Notes: generated by a model from the sequence alone, not told the origin. DNA of 64,000 nt from Eubacterium sp. MSJ-33 (GCF_022174665.1 NZ_CP076562.1:2186525-2250524); one strand, 5' to 3'; shown: positions 17,418-26,692, counted from the first letter of the stretch. A program made the numbers and translations.

Positions 17418-18065
17418 ATGTTAGAAGAAATCAAGCTGCAGCAGGTGCTGCCACAGGAAATTGAGAAACGAAGCTTTGAGATTATCACAGAGGAGCTGGG
17501 GAATGTTGAATTAGATCCGCTTCAGGCACCGATCATCAAGCGGGCAATCCATACGTCGGCGGATTTTGATTATCTGGAGAATCTGACATTTTCCGAGCAT
17601 GCGGTTTTGAAATTCCATGATGCAATAAAAAATGGTGCCTGCATCGTCACGGATACGCAGATGGCAAAATCCGGCATCAATAAAAAAGAGCTTGCGAAAT
17701 ACGGGGGTGAAGTTCATTGTTTCATGAGCGATGATGATGTGGCAGAAATCGCAAAGAAACAAGGTTCTACACGGGCGGTAGCAAGCATGGAGAAGGCGTG
17801 CACGTTAGATAAGCCGCTTATCTTCGCCATCGGAAATGCACCGACCGCGCTGGTGCGTCTGTATGAGCTGATCGACGAGGGAAAGCTGCATCCATGCGGC
17901 ATTATCGGTGTGCCGGTCGGTTTTGTAAACGTGGTGGAAGCGAAGGAGCTTATCATGCGGGCACCTGTGCCGTACATTGTGGCGCGCGGCAGGAAGGGTG
18001 GCAGCAATATCGCTGCAGCAATCTGCAATGCACTGTTGTATGAGCTGCGGGATATGGAGAAGTAA
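17418..18065 (+). CDS. cbiC: cobalt-precorrin-8 methylmutase CbiC
   Basis: Moves the methyl group from C11 to C12 to give cobyrinate. Typical CbiC/CobH sequence: RAIHTSADFDY with the catalytic His at about residue 43, then VTDTQMAKSGI and GNAPTAL and a final GRKGGSNIAAAICNALLY block. Length 215 aa is normal. The 118-bp gap after cbiA holds no recognisable gene or terminator. Start ATG 17418. Confidence 0.94.
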   Translation: MLEEIKLQQVLPQEIEKRSFEIITEELGNVELDPLQAPIIKRAIHTSADFDYLENLTFSEHAVLKFHDAIKNGACIVTDTQMAKSGINKKELAKYGGEVHCFMSDDDVAEIAKKQGSTRAVASMEKACTLDKPLIFAIGNAPTALVRLYELIDEGKLHPCGIIGVPVGFVNVVEAKELIMRAPVPYIVARGRKGGSNIAAAICNALLYELRDMEK

Positions 18066-18071
18066 GAAATT

Positions 18072-19211
18072 ATGAATGAAACACAGCAGAAAATCTATAT
18101 ACAGGCAAAAGAAAAATGGGATGCGATTGCCAAGCCGATTGACAGTCTCGGCGTGTTCGAGGATATGGTTGCCAGACTTTGCGCGATTGCAGGAACGGTG
18201 AATCCCGGTGATTATAAGCGCCGGGCATTACTGACGCTATGTGCCGATCACGGCGTTGTGGCAGAGGGCGTGACGCAGACCGATGCCGGCGTGACAAAGG
18301 TCGTGGCGGAGAATATCGCACACGGCTGTTCCGGTGTCAATTATATGGCGCAGACCGCAGGCGTGGATGTGTATGCGGTTGATATCGGTATGCTGGGCGA
18401 ACCATATCCGGATGCGGCATTTGGCATGGAACATATGATAAACCGGAAGGTGCAGGCAGGAACCGGAAATCTCGCGAGAGAATCTGCCATGTCGATGGAA
18501 ATCTGTGACCGTGCGATTGAAACAGGAAAAGAGCTTGTACGGGAATGTAAAGAAAAAGGCTATGAGATATTAGCGGTTGGTGAGATGGGAATCGGAAATA
18601 CAACCCCGACCTCAGCTTTGCTTGCAGCACTGCTTGATCTGCCGGCGGAGGCGGTGACCGGACGAGGCGCCGGACTGAATGATGCCGGACTTGCAAGAAA
18701 GGTGCAGGTAATTACGCAGGCACTTGCACGTGTGCAGGAAACTTCCGATGTGAAGCAGCCTGATGGGCAGGAACAGATTGACATGAAACTGGAATGCGGC
18801 AAGACGGATGTACAGGGAACTCCTGATGCAAAGCAGCTACTTGCTGAGCTTGGCGGGCTGGAGATCGCCGGAATGGTCGGTGTATTTTTAGGTGCCAGAC
18901 AGTATCAGATTCCGGTTGTGCTGGATGGTGCGATCACTTGTGTTGCAGCCCTCGCTGCGATGCGGATAGAGCCGGAGGTCGTGGATTATCTTCTGGCATC
19001 GCATGTATCGGAGGAAGCGAGTGGAAGGCTGGCACTGGACGCACTCGGACTTCCGGCTGTCATCCACGGCAAACTGTGTCTGGGCGAAGGCAGCGGTGCG
19101 ATGATGTTATTTCCACTTTTGGATATGGCATTATCCATCTATAAAAACATGGGAACCTTTGATGATCTGTCGATCGAAGCATACAGCCGGGATGGAAAGC
19201 CGGAAGAATAG
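18072..19211 (+). CDS. cobT: nicotinate-nucleotide:dimethylbenzimidazole phosphoribosyltransferase CobT
   Basis: Makes alpha-ribazole 5'-phosphate for the lower ligand. Recognised by KPIDSLGVFEDM, CADHGVVAEGVTQTD, GEMGIGNTTPTSALLAAL and the C-terminal GLPAVIHGKLCLGEGSGA with the catalytic Glu region. Length is 379 aa against the usual 345-355; the extra residues are a polar stretch at about 220-255 before LLAELGGLEIAGMVG. It lies 6 bp after cbiC. Confidence 0.94.
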   Translation: MNETQQKIYIQAKEKWDAIAKPIDSLGVFEDMVARLCAIAGTVNPGDYKRRALLTLCADHGVVAEGVTQTDAGVTKVVAENIAHGCSGVNYMAQTAGVDVYAVDIGMLGEPYPDAAFGMEHMINRKVQAGTGNLARESAMSMEICDRAIETGKELVRECKEKGYEILAVGEMGIGNTTPTSALLAALLDLPAEAVTGRGAGLNDAGLARKVQVITQALARVQETSDVKQPDGQEQIDMKLECGKTDVQGTPDAKQLLAELGGLEIAGMVGVFLGARQYQIPVVLDGAITCVAALAAMRIEPEVVDYLLASHVSEEASGRLALDALGLPAVIHGKLCLGEGSGAMMLFPLLDMALSIYKNMGTFDDLSIEAYSRDGKPEE

Positions 19212-19220
19212 GAGTAGACG

Positions 19221-19880
19221 ATGTTACATATTGTATATGGCGGAAGTGCCAGTGGGAAATCATCGTATGCGGAAAGTTTTGCCTTGTCCTTGCAGGGCGA
19301 TGGGCGGCTGCTCTACATTGCAACGATGTATCCGTATAAATGGAATACGACAGAGATTGACCCGGAGACGATGCAGCGGATAGAGCGCCACCGCGCGATG
19401 CGTGCCGACAAAGGGTTTGATACGGTCGAATGTTACCGGCATGTGGAACATATTGTGGCAAAAAGGCAGGACGTGTTGCTGCTTGAGTGTATGTCGAATC
19501 TGCTTGCAAATGAGATGTATCTGGAGCCGGAGAATGATGATGGCAGACTAGCGGAACCGCATGCAGAAGTGCAACCAATGTCGGAAGTGGAGAAAGTAGG
19601 AACCGATTGTAATGCAGGTCCCGATATGGCAGAAACGATGTCACCGGTGAGCAAGAAAATCGTACAGGCGCTCGTTGATTTGTCCGCACGCGTGCAGGAT
19701 GTGGTGATCGTCACCAATGATGTGTTCTCCGATGGCGGAAGTCTGACTTACGATGAAAGCACGCGGGAGTATGTGAAGAATCTGGCAGAAATCAACTGTG
19801 CACTCGCACGGGAGGCAGCAACCGTGACGGAGATTGTCTGTGGAATTCCGGTTAAGATAAAAGGAGACAAGCAACCATGA
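19221..19880 (+). CDS. cobU: adenosylcobinamide kinase / adenosylcobinamide-phosphate guanylyltransferase CobU
   Basis: Phosphorylates and then guanylylates adenosylcobinamide in nucleotide-loop assembly. P-loop GGSASGKS at residues 6-13; the RIERHRAMR block contains the family His that carries GMP; then LLLECMSNLLANEMY and VVIVTNDVFSDGG. An acidic insert of about 35 residues (about 93-130) follows the LLANEMY motif and makes it longer than the usual 180 aa. The C-terminus overlaps cobS by 4 bp. Confidence 0.92.
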   Translation: MLHIVYGGSASGKSSYAESFALSLQGDGRLLYIATMYPYKWNTTEIDPETMQRIERHRAMRADKGFDTVECYRHVEHIVAKRQDVLLLECMSNLLANEMYLEPENDDGRLAEPHAEVQPMSEVEKVGTDCNAGPDMAETMSPVSKKIVQALVDLSARVQDVVIVTNDVFSDGGSLTYDESTREYVKNLAEINCALAREAATVTEIVCGIPVKIKGDKQP

Positions 19881-20689
19881 TGAAAGCAATCGCAATTGCA
19901 TTTTCAACTTATTCCAAGATACCAATGCCGCATTTCAAATGGAACCCGAAAGCCTTGCAGTACAGCATGTGCGCGTTCCCGTTGGTTGGGGCTGTGATTG
20001 GTGCGGGTGAATTTGGAATCTGGTATCTCTTCGGCTGTGTATTGCAGTGGTCGGAAGTCTTTACAGCGGCACTTCTTACGGTATTCCCGATCCTGATCAC
20101 AGGCGGCATTCATATGGATGGATTCTTAGATACCGTGGATGCGAAATCTTCTTATAAGTCCAAGGAGGAGAAACTGCAGATTCTGAAAGATCCGCATACC
20201 GGGGCGTTTGCAATTATCCGCGGCTGTCTGTATTTTCTGATTTATTTTGGATGCATGGCAGAGGTTGTGCATGCACTGAATAGAGAGATACAATCCGAGA
20301 TGCAGTCTGGCGTATTGGCACACGCAATGCGGTTGATGGGCGTGTTCGCGGTAGGATTTGTGCTGGAACGTGCATTGTCCGGACTTTCGGTACTTACATT
20401 TCAGAAAGCAAAAAAAGAAGGCATGCTGGCAGATACCGCACGCCTTGTAAATAATCGCTCGAAGGTGATCATGTTCGTTTGGCTCATTGCCTGCATTGCC
20501 GCAGGCTGTGTGATACAGCCGGTCGCAGCACTTGTGGTTACAGGCATCGCCATACTGATGTTTTTCTATTATCGTTTCATGTCGTATCGCATCTTTGGCG
20601 GGATCACCGGCGATCTGGCTGGATATTTCCTGCAGATGTGCGAGCTATGGATGTTAATTGGAACCGTCGTTTTGGTGCATGTTATTTAA
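19877..20689 (+). CDS. cobS: adenosylcobinamide-GDP ribazoletransferase (cobalamin synthase) CobS
   Basis: Integral membrane enzyme joining adenosyl-GDP-cobinamide and alpha-ribazole(-phosphate). Family motifs are TGGIHMDGFLDTVDA and LKDPHTGAFA, with several hydrophobic helices and a final GGITGDLAGYFLQ. Length 270 aa is typical. It is coupled to cobU by ATGA and its end overlaps the convergent lipoprotein gene by 8 bp, so no terminator fits between them. Confidence 0.93.
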   Translation: MMKAIAIAFSTYSKIPMPHFKWNPKALQYSMCAFPLVGAVIGAGEFGIWYLFGCVLQWSEVFTAALLTVFPILITGGIHMDGFLDTVDAKSSYKSKEEKLQILKDPHTGAFAIIRGCLYFLIYFGCMAEVVHALNREIQSEMQSGVLAHAMRLMGVFAVGFVLERALSGLSVLTFQKAKKEGMLADTARLVNNRSKVIMFVWLIACIAAGCVIQPVAALVVTGIAILMFFYYRFMSYRIFGGITGDLAGYFLQMCELWMLIGTVVLVHVI

Positions 20690-22043
20690 CAACGATGACA
20701 CCACCGGTCACATAATCCTGATCGCTTAAGCTAAGTCCATCGACCATGATACCAATGCTTTCGCCGAGCGTAGATTCCGTGACATCCTGACGGAGCTGCT
20801 CCATGCGGCTGATTGTGCCTTCTACAACCTTTCCGTTTGTGAGCTGTACATAGACAGGATCGCCTGTCTTGAATACGCCCTTATTGGTTGTGCCATTTAA
20901 GACGAGCGTATCTTCGCCGCCGAGCTGGAAGCAGTCGGTGATTGCCATATAGACATCATTTGCAGCTTCACTGAAATCACGGTCAACATCCACATAGTTG
21001 GAAGAATCAGTTGTGTTTTCCGTTGTTTCTGCATCGGTTGTGGAAGCGGTGCTGTTGGCAGACTTGACAAGGTTCACGATCTTGTCCTCAGGTGTCAGGT
21101 ATTCGACATCGCCGAACAAAGCCGTTTTCTCTGCCATTAGTTCTTTCACGATGTTTGTTCCATAGCGACCATCAAAGGTGTCTAAGAAATAGTCTTCCAG
21201 GGTTCCTTTCTCGATTGGAACGTATGTAAATCCAACTTCATTCTCCGGAGATACGTAATATCCGCTTGACTCACTGTAACGAAAAGTGTCAAAGAAGTCT
21301 ACCGCAATTCCAAAATCTTCAAATTGCCAGCCAATATACATTAGATATGATGAGAACTGGTCATCCGATTTTTCCGGATGCAGGAACGTGTCAACGAAGT
21401 ACTGGGTATTTTCTTCGGCTGACTTTTCTGCATCATAGTCGTTGCCGAAACAGATATAATTCGGGGCACCAAACATGGTTGTCAGCATATCCATATAGAT
21501 ATATGCAGGATTCGGATCGTCGTAAAAGTTGTAGACGTCGTTGTAAGAATCCTCGGAAACCCCGAAAGCATCGTAATCTAAATATGTACTGAACAGTGAC
21601 CAGAGATTCTTGTCAAGGGCTTCGTCAATGGTCATATCGTCTTCGTCTATCAACAGCTGGGGAAGGGAGTAATTATCCTCATAAAAAGATACGGAATATG
21701 CGGATTCATCCAGTGCATCCGTAAGTGGCACGTCGGATGTGCTGTAAGACATGTTAAAAAGCGTATCCGTCGTAACCGGGAATGTCATTCCGTACAGACC
21801 GGCACCCTCTGGCAATTCCAATGTCTCTTCATCTGAAAGCGCGCGGCTAAAAACCCAAGGGCAGTCCTTGTAGCCAAGTTCACTTGAGGAAGCAGGTTCT
21901 ACAGAAGTATCCGCATTGCTGCTTTCGGTTGTGGCAATCGTGTCGTTTCCGGAATCCTTCTTCTTGCCACAGCCGGTGGTAAGGGTAAGGGCAGTCGCCA
22001 GCGACAAGCCAAGTGCAAGTGTTTTCATAAATTTTTTCTTCAT
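20682..22043 (-). CDS. lipoprotein with C-terminal elongation-factor-like beta-barrel domain
   Basis: Signal peptide with lipobox LTTGC (Cys25), then a Ser/Thr/Asp-rich spacer; exported and membrane-anchored. Residues about 55-330 match nothing I recognise. Residues about 370-453 resemble domain 2 of EF-Tu type GTPases: AITDCFQLGGEDTLVLNG, GVFKTGDPVYV, IGIMVDGLSLSDQDYVTGGVI, in the same order as in translation factors. No GTPase domain is present. It is convergent with cobS, with an 8-bp overlap, and is the only minus-strand gene in the cobalamin block. Function unknown. Confidence 0.7.
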   Translation of the reverse strand: MKKKFMKTLALGLSLATALTLTTGCGKKKDSGNDTIATTESSNADTSVEPASSSELGYKDCPWVFSRALSDEETLELPEGAGLYGMTFPVTTDTLFNMSYSTSDVPLTDALDESAYSVSFYEDNYSLPQLLIDEDDMTIDEALDKNLWSLFSTYLDYDAFGVSEDSYNDVYNFYDDPNPAYIYMDMLTTMFGAPNYICFGNDYDAEKSAEENTQYFVDTFLHPEKSDDQFSSYLMYIGWQFEDFGIAVDFFDTFRYSESSGYYVSPENEVGFTYVPIEKGTLEDYFLDTFDGRYGTNIVKELMAEKTALFGDVEYLTPEDKIVNLVKSANSTASTTDAETTENTTDSSNYVDVDRDFSEAANDVYMAITDCFQLGGEDTLVLNGTTNKGVFKTGDPVYVQLTNGKVVEGTISRMEQLRQDVTESTLGESIGIMVDGLSLSDQDYVTGGVIVVK

Positions 22044-22194
22044 TTCTGTCTCTCCTTTTTAAGTGTGTTGGCAAATATCATTACGCCAACTAGTAATATA
22101 AACGATATGAACTGCGTGCGCAATCCATTGTTTCATTATATAGACGGACGAGAAGGGGAAATGGTTGGAATTTTTTGAAAAAAATTTGAAGAAA

Positions 22195-22290
22195 AAGATA
22201 CAATATGAAAATGTATCTTGCGGAAAAAGTATAAAAAAGTATAAAATAATTCAAAAAGTATAAAAAGGTATAAAGAAATATAAAAAGTAT
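22195..22290. promoter_or_regulatory. inverted repeat plus A-tract array upstream of the CobU-like gene
   Basis: AAGATACA and TGTATCTT form a perfect 8-bp inverted repeat at 22195-22219. It is followed by five loosely repeated AAAAAGTATA-like units up to the ribosome binding site (AGAGGAAAG). This may be a promoter region with a repressor site and bent A-tracts; no clear -35/-10 pair stands out. Confidence 0.4.
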
Positions 22291-22307
22291 TAAAAGAGGA
22301 AAGCAAT

Positions 22308-22655
22308 ATGATTTTAATTATAGGCGGTGCATATCAGGGAAAGTTCGAGTATGCCAAGGCAAATTTCAAAGAAGGACATCAGATCATCAACAATTTTCAT
22401 AAATATGTGCGGAAGACGATGCAGCAGGGCGGCGATCCGGAATTAGAGGCAAAGCAGCTTATGAACAAAGCGGTTCTTGCCGGAAATGCAGACAAGCTCG
22501 TCTTGGTCAGCGATGAGGTCGGAAGCGGCATTGTGCCGATCGATGCATTTGAACGGGAGTTCCGCGAGAAGAACGGGCGCGTGAATTGCTATCTGGCAGG
22601 CCAGGCGGAGCAGGTCATCCGCGTGACGGCAGGCATTGGAACGCGGATAAAATAA
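22308..22655 (+). CDS. short CobU-like nucleotide-binding protein
   Basis: Protein of 115 aa resembling a shortened adenosylcobinamide kinase/guanylyltransferase. It has GGAYQGK (residues 6-12) in place of the P-loop, and the conserved C-terminal half VSDEVGSGIVPIDAFERE and GRVNCYLAGQAEQVIRVTAG, close to the same region of CobU. The central segment with the GMP-accepting His is missing. It may be a partner or regulator of CobU, or a decayed paralogue that keeps its frame. It lies behind the lipoprotein gene and reads in the operon direction. Confidence 0.75.
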   Translation: MILIIGGAYQGKFEYAKANFKEGHQIINNFHKYVRKTMQQGGDPELEAKQLMNKAVLAGNADKLVLVSDEVGSGIVPIDAFEREFREKNGRVNCYLAGQAEQVIRVTAGIGTRIK

Positions 22656-22826
22656 TCGCGCAGAAAATGGGTTGCATTGGCATGGGTAATTGGATGAAAT
22701 TATGCAGATGTGCGTCAGGTAATTATATGTGATGTGAGAATAAACTTCAGAAAATTACATGAGAATGTGTGGATATGAGTGAAGCGGATTGTGTGAGGCT
22801 GTGCAGGAAAAATTGCAAGAGGTTGT

Positions 22827-23657
22827 GTGAAAATGAATGCGTCAGATTATGAAAAATTTATATGGGATGATAAAGAAAAACAGGCGCGTATCCTGCTGAT
22901 CCGGCATGGAATGACGCAGGGAAATAAGGAGCATCGCTATGTTGGAACGACGGATGAGGGATTGCTTCCGGAAAGTGTGGAACAGCTTCACAGTATGCAG
23001 GAATTCTGGTGTAAGCAGGCATTTATGAAGGATAAAACAGGTGTCCTATACGATAGAGTAAAACCTGGACCTGTGGGCAATCCTGCGGCGAATCCGTGTG
23101 AGGCGTGCGCAAAAAATGTCGCAGACAATCTAACTGTATATGTAAGCCCCTATCTCCGTGCGAAGCAGACCGCAGACATTTTATTTCCGGGTGCGAAGCA
23201 GGTGGAAATCGCGGAATTTGCGGAGTGCAGATTTGGCGATTTTGAATATAAGAATTATGCGGAATTAAATGGGAATCCCGACTATCAGCGGTTTATCGAC
23301 AGTGGCGGTACGACGGCATTTCCGGGTGGCGAGTCACGGGCAGAATTCACGGAACGTGTGATGCAGGGATTCGAGAAACTGCTTGCGGATGTGGATGAAA
23401 AGCAGCAGTTGACGCAGGACAGCGGGAATTTGAATGAATCAAAAACACGGAAGATGTTGACTGAAACAGAATCGGTACGGTCGTATACGATAGTTGTAGT
23501 TGCACATGGCGGCACGATCATGGCACTGATGGACCAGTTATCAGAACCACACAAGGATTATTTTGACTGGCAGGTAAAACCGGGCGAGGGTGTCGGGGGG
23601 ATTTTAAGCGTGAATGAGGATAGGAACGTTGTAATTACAAACATTACACGGCAGTAA
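22827..23657 (+). CDS. cobC: histidine phosphatase family protein, probable alpha-ribazole phosphatase
   Basis: Phosphoglycerate-mutase fold with catalytic LIRHGMTQGN (His28) and the second His in VVVAHGGTIM. In this operon the likely job is dephosphorylation of alpha-ribazole phosphate or of cobalamin 5'-phosphate. It is 276 aa, longer than CobC (about 200), owing to inserts at about 70-105 and 190-210. GTG 22827 and ATG 22833 are both possible starts; AAGAGG fits the ATG slightly better. The 171-bp gap before it has no clear feature. Confidence 0.8.
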   Translation: MKMNASDYEKFIWDDKEKQARILLIRHGMTQGNKEHRYVGTTDEGLLPESVEQLHSMQEFWCKQAFMKDKTGVLYDRVKPGPVGNPAANPCEACAKNVADNLTVYVSPYLRAKQTADILFPGAKQVEIAEFAECRFGDFEYKNYAELNGNPDYQRFIDSGGTTAFPGGESRAEFTERVMQGFEKLLADVDEKQQLTQDSGNLNESKTRKMLTETESVRSYTIVVVAHGGTIMALMDQLSEPHKDYFDWQVKPGEGVGGILSVNEDRNVVITNITRQ

Positions 23658-23671
23658 GGAACAAATAAATC

Positions 23672-24661
23672 ATGATACAGGAACGTATATTTATCATTAT
23701 AATTGCATGTCTGCTTGATCTGGTATTCGGCGATCCACACTGGCTGTGGCACCCGGTACAGGGGATGGGCTGGCTGATCGACCATGTGGAGATGTGGATG
23801 CGCAAGCGGTTTCGGATACAGGAAGATCGCGACGCGGATATCCGTAAAAAACAGGTGGCAGGAACATTTACAGTTGTGATCGTGATAACGGTGTCACTGC
23901 TTGTGGCGGCAGGAATCCTATATGGGTGCAACCGGATTCATCATACGTTGTATCTGGTCGTGGCAATCTGGATGTCGTACCAGATGCTGGCAGCCTGCTC
24001 GCTTCGGCGGGAGAGCCTGAAGGTGTGCAAGGCACTCGAAGCCGGGGATGTGGAACAGGCGAGAACGGCGGTATCCATGATCGTCGGCAGAGATACAGCA
24101 TCGCTCACCGAGGAAGGCATCGCGAAGGCAGCGGTGGAAACGGTCGCTGAAAATACGTCGGACGGCGTGATTGCCCCGCTTTTTTATATGTTTTTGTTCG
24201 GTCCGGTCGGTGCGTGGGTGTACAAAGCAATTAATACGATGGACTCCATGCTTGGATATAAGAACGACAAATACCGGTATTTTGGAACGTGCGCGGCGCG
24301 TGTGGACGATGTCGTGAATTTCATTCCGGCACGACTTTCCGCGTGGCTGATGGTTGGTGCGGCAGGCATTTTTGGTATGGATATGGCAGGTGCGGCACGG
24401 ATTCATTTGCGGGATCGACGAAACCATGCAAGTCCGAACTCCGCACAGACGGAATCGGCGTGTGCGGGCGCACTTGGATTGCAACTTGCCGGAAATGCAT
24501 ATTATTTTGGAAAGCTATATGAGAAGCCAACGATTGGCGATGCGAAAAGACCTATCGAGCCGAAGGATATCCGCCGGGCAAACCGGTTGATGTACGGAAC
24601 CGCAGTGTTGATGGTGATCGTGGGTGTCGGCGTACTGATCGGATGTGGATGTTTTACATAG
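23672..24661 (+). CDS. cbiB: adenosylcobinamide-phosphate synthase CbiB
   Basis: Integral membrane amide synthase that attaches aminopropanol phosphate to adenosylcobyric acid. Opening motif DLVFGDPHWLWHPVQGMG, then ENTSDGVIAPLFY, AINTMDSMLGYKN, and the ESACAGALGLQLAG block. Length 329 aa is normal. It is the last cobalamin gene of this block; its product step needs CobD, which is encoded 22 kb away at 47183. Confidence 0.94.
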   Translation: MIQERIFIIIIACLLDLVFGDPHWLWHPVQGMGWLIDHVEMWMRKRFRIQEDRDADIRKKQVAGTFTVVIVITVSLLVAAGILYGCNRIHHTLYLVVAIWMSYQMLAACSLRRESLKVCKALEAGDVEQARTAVSMIVGRDTASLTEEGIAKAAVETVAENTSDGVIAPLFYMFLFGPVGAWVYKAINTMDSMLGYKNDKYRYFGTCAARVDDVVNFIPARLSAWLMVGAAGIFGMDMAGAARIHLRDRRNHASPNSAQTESACAGALGLQLAGNAYYFGKLYEKPTIGDAKRPIEPKDIRRANRLMYGTAVLMVIVGVGVLIGCGCFT

Positions 24662-24710
24662 TAATAATTACTATTATTATATTGACAATAGAATAAAAGA
24701 GAGATACAAT
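24662..24710 (+). promoter_or_regulatory. strong promoter with upstream dyad
   Basis: TTGACA (24682-24687), 17-bp spacer, TACAAT (24705-24710). Just upstream lies the inverted repeat TAATAAT-TACT-ATTATTA (24662-24679). It drives the flavin reductase/rubrerythrin fusion; the AT-rich dyad may be a stress regulator site, which is inference. Confidence 0.7.
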
Positions 24711-24815
24711 CCTTATTAAGAATAGTATGAATTTATAACACTCATGGAATTGAATTTTTGATTTCATTTAAAGGCATTTGCCCGAAATGCAGGGAGAAGG
24801 TAAAGGAGGAAAAAT

Positions 24816-25997
24816 ATGGATAGGAAAGCAATGTATAAATTGAGTTATGGACTGTTTATATTGACCGCTAAAGAAGCAGAAAAAGATAACGGATGCATCA
24901 TTAATACAGCCATTCAGGCAGCTTCGGAACCAAACCAGTTAAGTATCTGTGTAAATAAGGCAAATTATACGCATGATATGATTGAAAGAACCGGAAAATT
25001 TACAGTATCAGTCTTGAGTCAGAATGCAGAGTTTGAATTGTTTAAGCATTTTGGCTTTCAATCAGGAAGGGATACCAATAAGTTTGAAACATTTGAAAAG
25101 TGTTCCAGGGGAATAAATGGTATTTATTATATTACAGAAGGTACAAATGCATACATTTCTGTGACAGTTACTAAAACAGAGGACTTGGGTTCACATACGA
25201 TGTTTATCGGTGAGATAACCGATATGGAAGTTTTAAGCAATGTTCCTTCAGTAACATATGATTATTATCAGAATAATATTAAGCCTAAACCACAGGAAGT
25301 TGGAAAAACAGAGGATGGTCAGACAATATGGCGTTGCAGAATTTGCGGATATGAATATGTAGGCGAGGAATTACCGGATGACTTTATATGTCCTTTGTGC
25401 AAGCACCCGGCATCAGATTTTGAAAAAGTAGTAAAGAAAACGGAGGTAAAAGAGATGGCAGCAAACAAATATGCAGGAACACAGACAGAGAAGAATTTAC
25501 AGGAGGCATTTGCGGGAGAGTCTCAGGCAAGAAATAAGTATACCTATTTTGCATCTGTAGCGAAAAAGGAAGGCTATGAGCAGATGTCTGCATTATTTTT
25601 AAAGACCGCAGATAATGAGAAAGAACATGCAAAGATGTGGTTCAAGGAATTAGCAGGAATTGGTGATACAAAGGAAAATCTGGCAGCAGCTGCGGAAGGC
25701 GAGAATTATGAGTGGACAGATATGTATGAAGGTTTTGCGAAAACAGCCGAAGAAGAAGGGTTCCCTGAACTTGCAGCCAAATTCAGAGCAGTAGGAGAAA
25801 TTGAAAAGCATCACGAGGAGAGATATCGTGCACTTCTTAAGAATATTGAAACTGCTAAAGTTTTTGAAAAGAGTGAAGTCAAAGTATGGGAATGCCGTAA
25901 CTGCGGACATATCGTGGTAGGAACAAAGGCTCCTGAGGTATGTCCGGTATGTAATCATCCGCAAAGCTATTTTGAAGTACATGAAGAGAATTATTAA
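24816..25997 (+). CDS. flavin reductase-rubredoxin-rubrerythrin-rubredoxin fusion protein
   Basis: A complete electron-transfer chain in one 393-aa protein, probably an NAD(P)H peroxidase against H2O2 or O2. Residues 1-150: flavin reductase-like FMN domain. About 172-200: rubredoxin with Cys174/177/192/195. From 214: rubrerythrin diiron domain with [13 protein letters not shown] and IEKHHEERY. About 355-393: a second rubredoxin-like knuckle pair (CRNCG, CPVCNHP). A perfect ribosome binding site GGAGGT at 25442 precedes an in-frame ATG at 25455 (Met214), so a free rubrerythrin may also be made. The start has AAAGGAGG. Confidence 0.9.
   Translation: MDRKAMYKLSYGLFILTAKEAEKDNGCIINTAIQAASEPNQLSICVNKANYTHDMIERTGKFTVSVLSQNAEFELFKHFGFQSGRDTNKFETFEKCSRGINGIYYITEGTNAYISVTVTKTEDLGSHTMFIGEITDMEVLSNVPSVTYDYYQNNIKPKPQEVGKTEDGQTIWRCRICGYEYVGEELPDDFICPLCKHPASDFEKVVKKTEVKEMAANKYAGTQTEKNLQEAFAGESQARNKYTYFASVAKKEGYEQMSALFLKTADNEKEHAKMWFKELAGIGDTKENLAAAAEGENYEWTDMYEGFAKTAEEEGFPELAAKFRAVGEIEKHHEERYRALLKNIETAKVFEKSEVKVWECRNCGHIVVGTKAPEVCPVCNHPQSYFEVHEENY
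25455..25997 (+). CDS. rbr: possible internally initiated rubrerythrin (same frame)
   Basis: GGAGGT is 7 nt before an ATG that opens exactly at the classical rubrerythrin N-terminus ([12 protein letters not shown]). The 180-aa product would be a normal stand-alone rubrerythrin. The site may also be the fossil of two genes that became fused when a stop codon was lost. Confidence 0.5.
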   Translation: MAANKYAGTQTEKNLQEAFAGESQARNKYTYFASVAKKEGYEQMSALFLKTADNEKEHAKMWFKELAGIGDTKENLAAAAEGENYEWTDMYEGFAKTAEEEGFPELAAKFRAVGEIEKHHEERYRALLKNIETAKVFEKSEVKVWECRNCGHIVVGTKAPEVCPVCNHPQSYFEVHEENY

Positions 25998-26080
25998 GGA
26001 GATATAAGCATGGAAGTAAAGTATTATATATGTATAGAACAGGTTAATAAAACAAATAAAACAGAAAGTAGGATTAATTT

Positions 26081-26479
26081 ATGTATGAAATGAAACCAGA
26101 ATATTATATCGGCATAGATATGATAGACGAAGAACACAAGCAGTTATTTAAATATGCAGATGAGGCATATGAACTGCTTCATGATGAGTTTACACCGGAT
26201 AAATATGATAGGATTGATATAATATTAGAAAATCTCCGAAATTATACAGTAAAACACTTTAGTGATGAAGAGCAGTATATGGAATCTATTAATTATAAGA
26301 AGATATTTACACAGAAAGTTCAACATCAGGAATTTATACATAAGCTTGATGAATTTATGGAACACCACAATGATGAGGTAGAAGATCAAGATGAACAGAT
26401 TATGGAAATTTTAAAATATCTCACAGAGTGGTTAGTTAATCACATTCTGTATGTCGATGGTCAAATTCCAAAAGGCTGA
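26081..26479 (+). CDS. bacteriohemerythrin
   Basis: O2-binding four-helix diiron protein of 132 aa. Ligand pattern: His19 (DEEHK), His59 and Glu63 (KHFSDEE), His82 and His87 (HQEFIH), His121 and Asp126 (HILYVD). It lies behind the rubrerythrin fusion with an 83-bp gap and could share its transcript; both fit oxygen defence or sensing in an anaerobe. Confidence 0.9.
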   Translation: MYEMKPEYYIGIDMIDEEHKQLFKYADEAYELLHDEFTPDKYDRIDIILENLRNYTVKHFSDEEQYMESINYKKIFTQKVQHQEFIHKLDEFMEHHNDEVEDQDEQIMEILKYLTEWLVNHILYVDGQIPKG

Positions 26480-26488
26480 TATAGTAAG

Positions 26489-26522
26489 AAAGGCTGTTAT
26501 TTTTAGTGAGTAGCAGCTTTTT
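26489..26522 (+). terminator. rho-independent terminator after hemerythrin
   Basis: Stem of about 11 bp built on GCTGTTA/TAGCAGC with flanking A and T runs, ending in five T. The transposase remnant begins immediately after it. Confidence 0.7.
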
Positions 26523-26660
26523 CAGATCGCAGATGAACTTGAAGAATCCATTGAAATAATCCATCCAATGTACGATATTGTGAAGAAGTATGCACCAGAA
26601 TATGATGTGGATGCAATTACAACGGAAGTGCCGGAAGCACGGGAAAATGAAAAAGCATAA
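26523..26660 (+). pseudogene. 3' fragment of a PD-(D/E)XK family transposase gene
   Basis: Only the last 45 codons remain (QIADELEESIEI ... TTEVPEARENEKA, stop at 26660). They match the ends of the two full copies at 28089 and 30473. No start or upstream part of the element is present. Confidence 0.85.
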
Positions 26661-26692
26661 ATCGTTAGGGGAGGAATTTAGGAGGAAACGTT

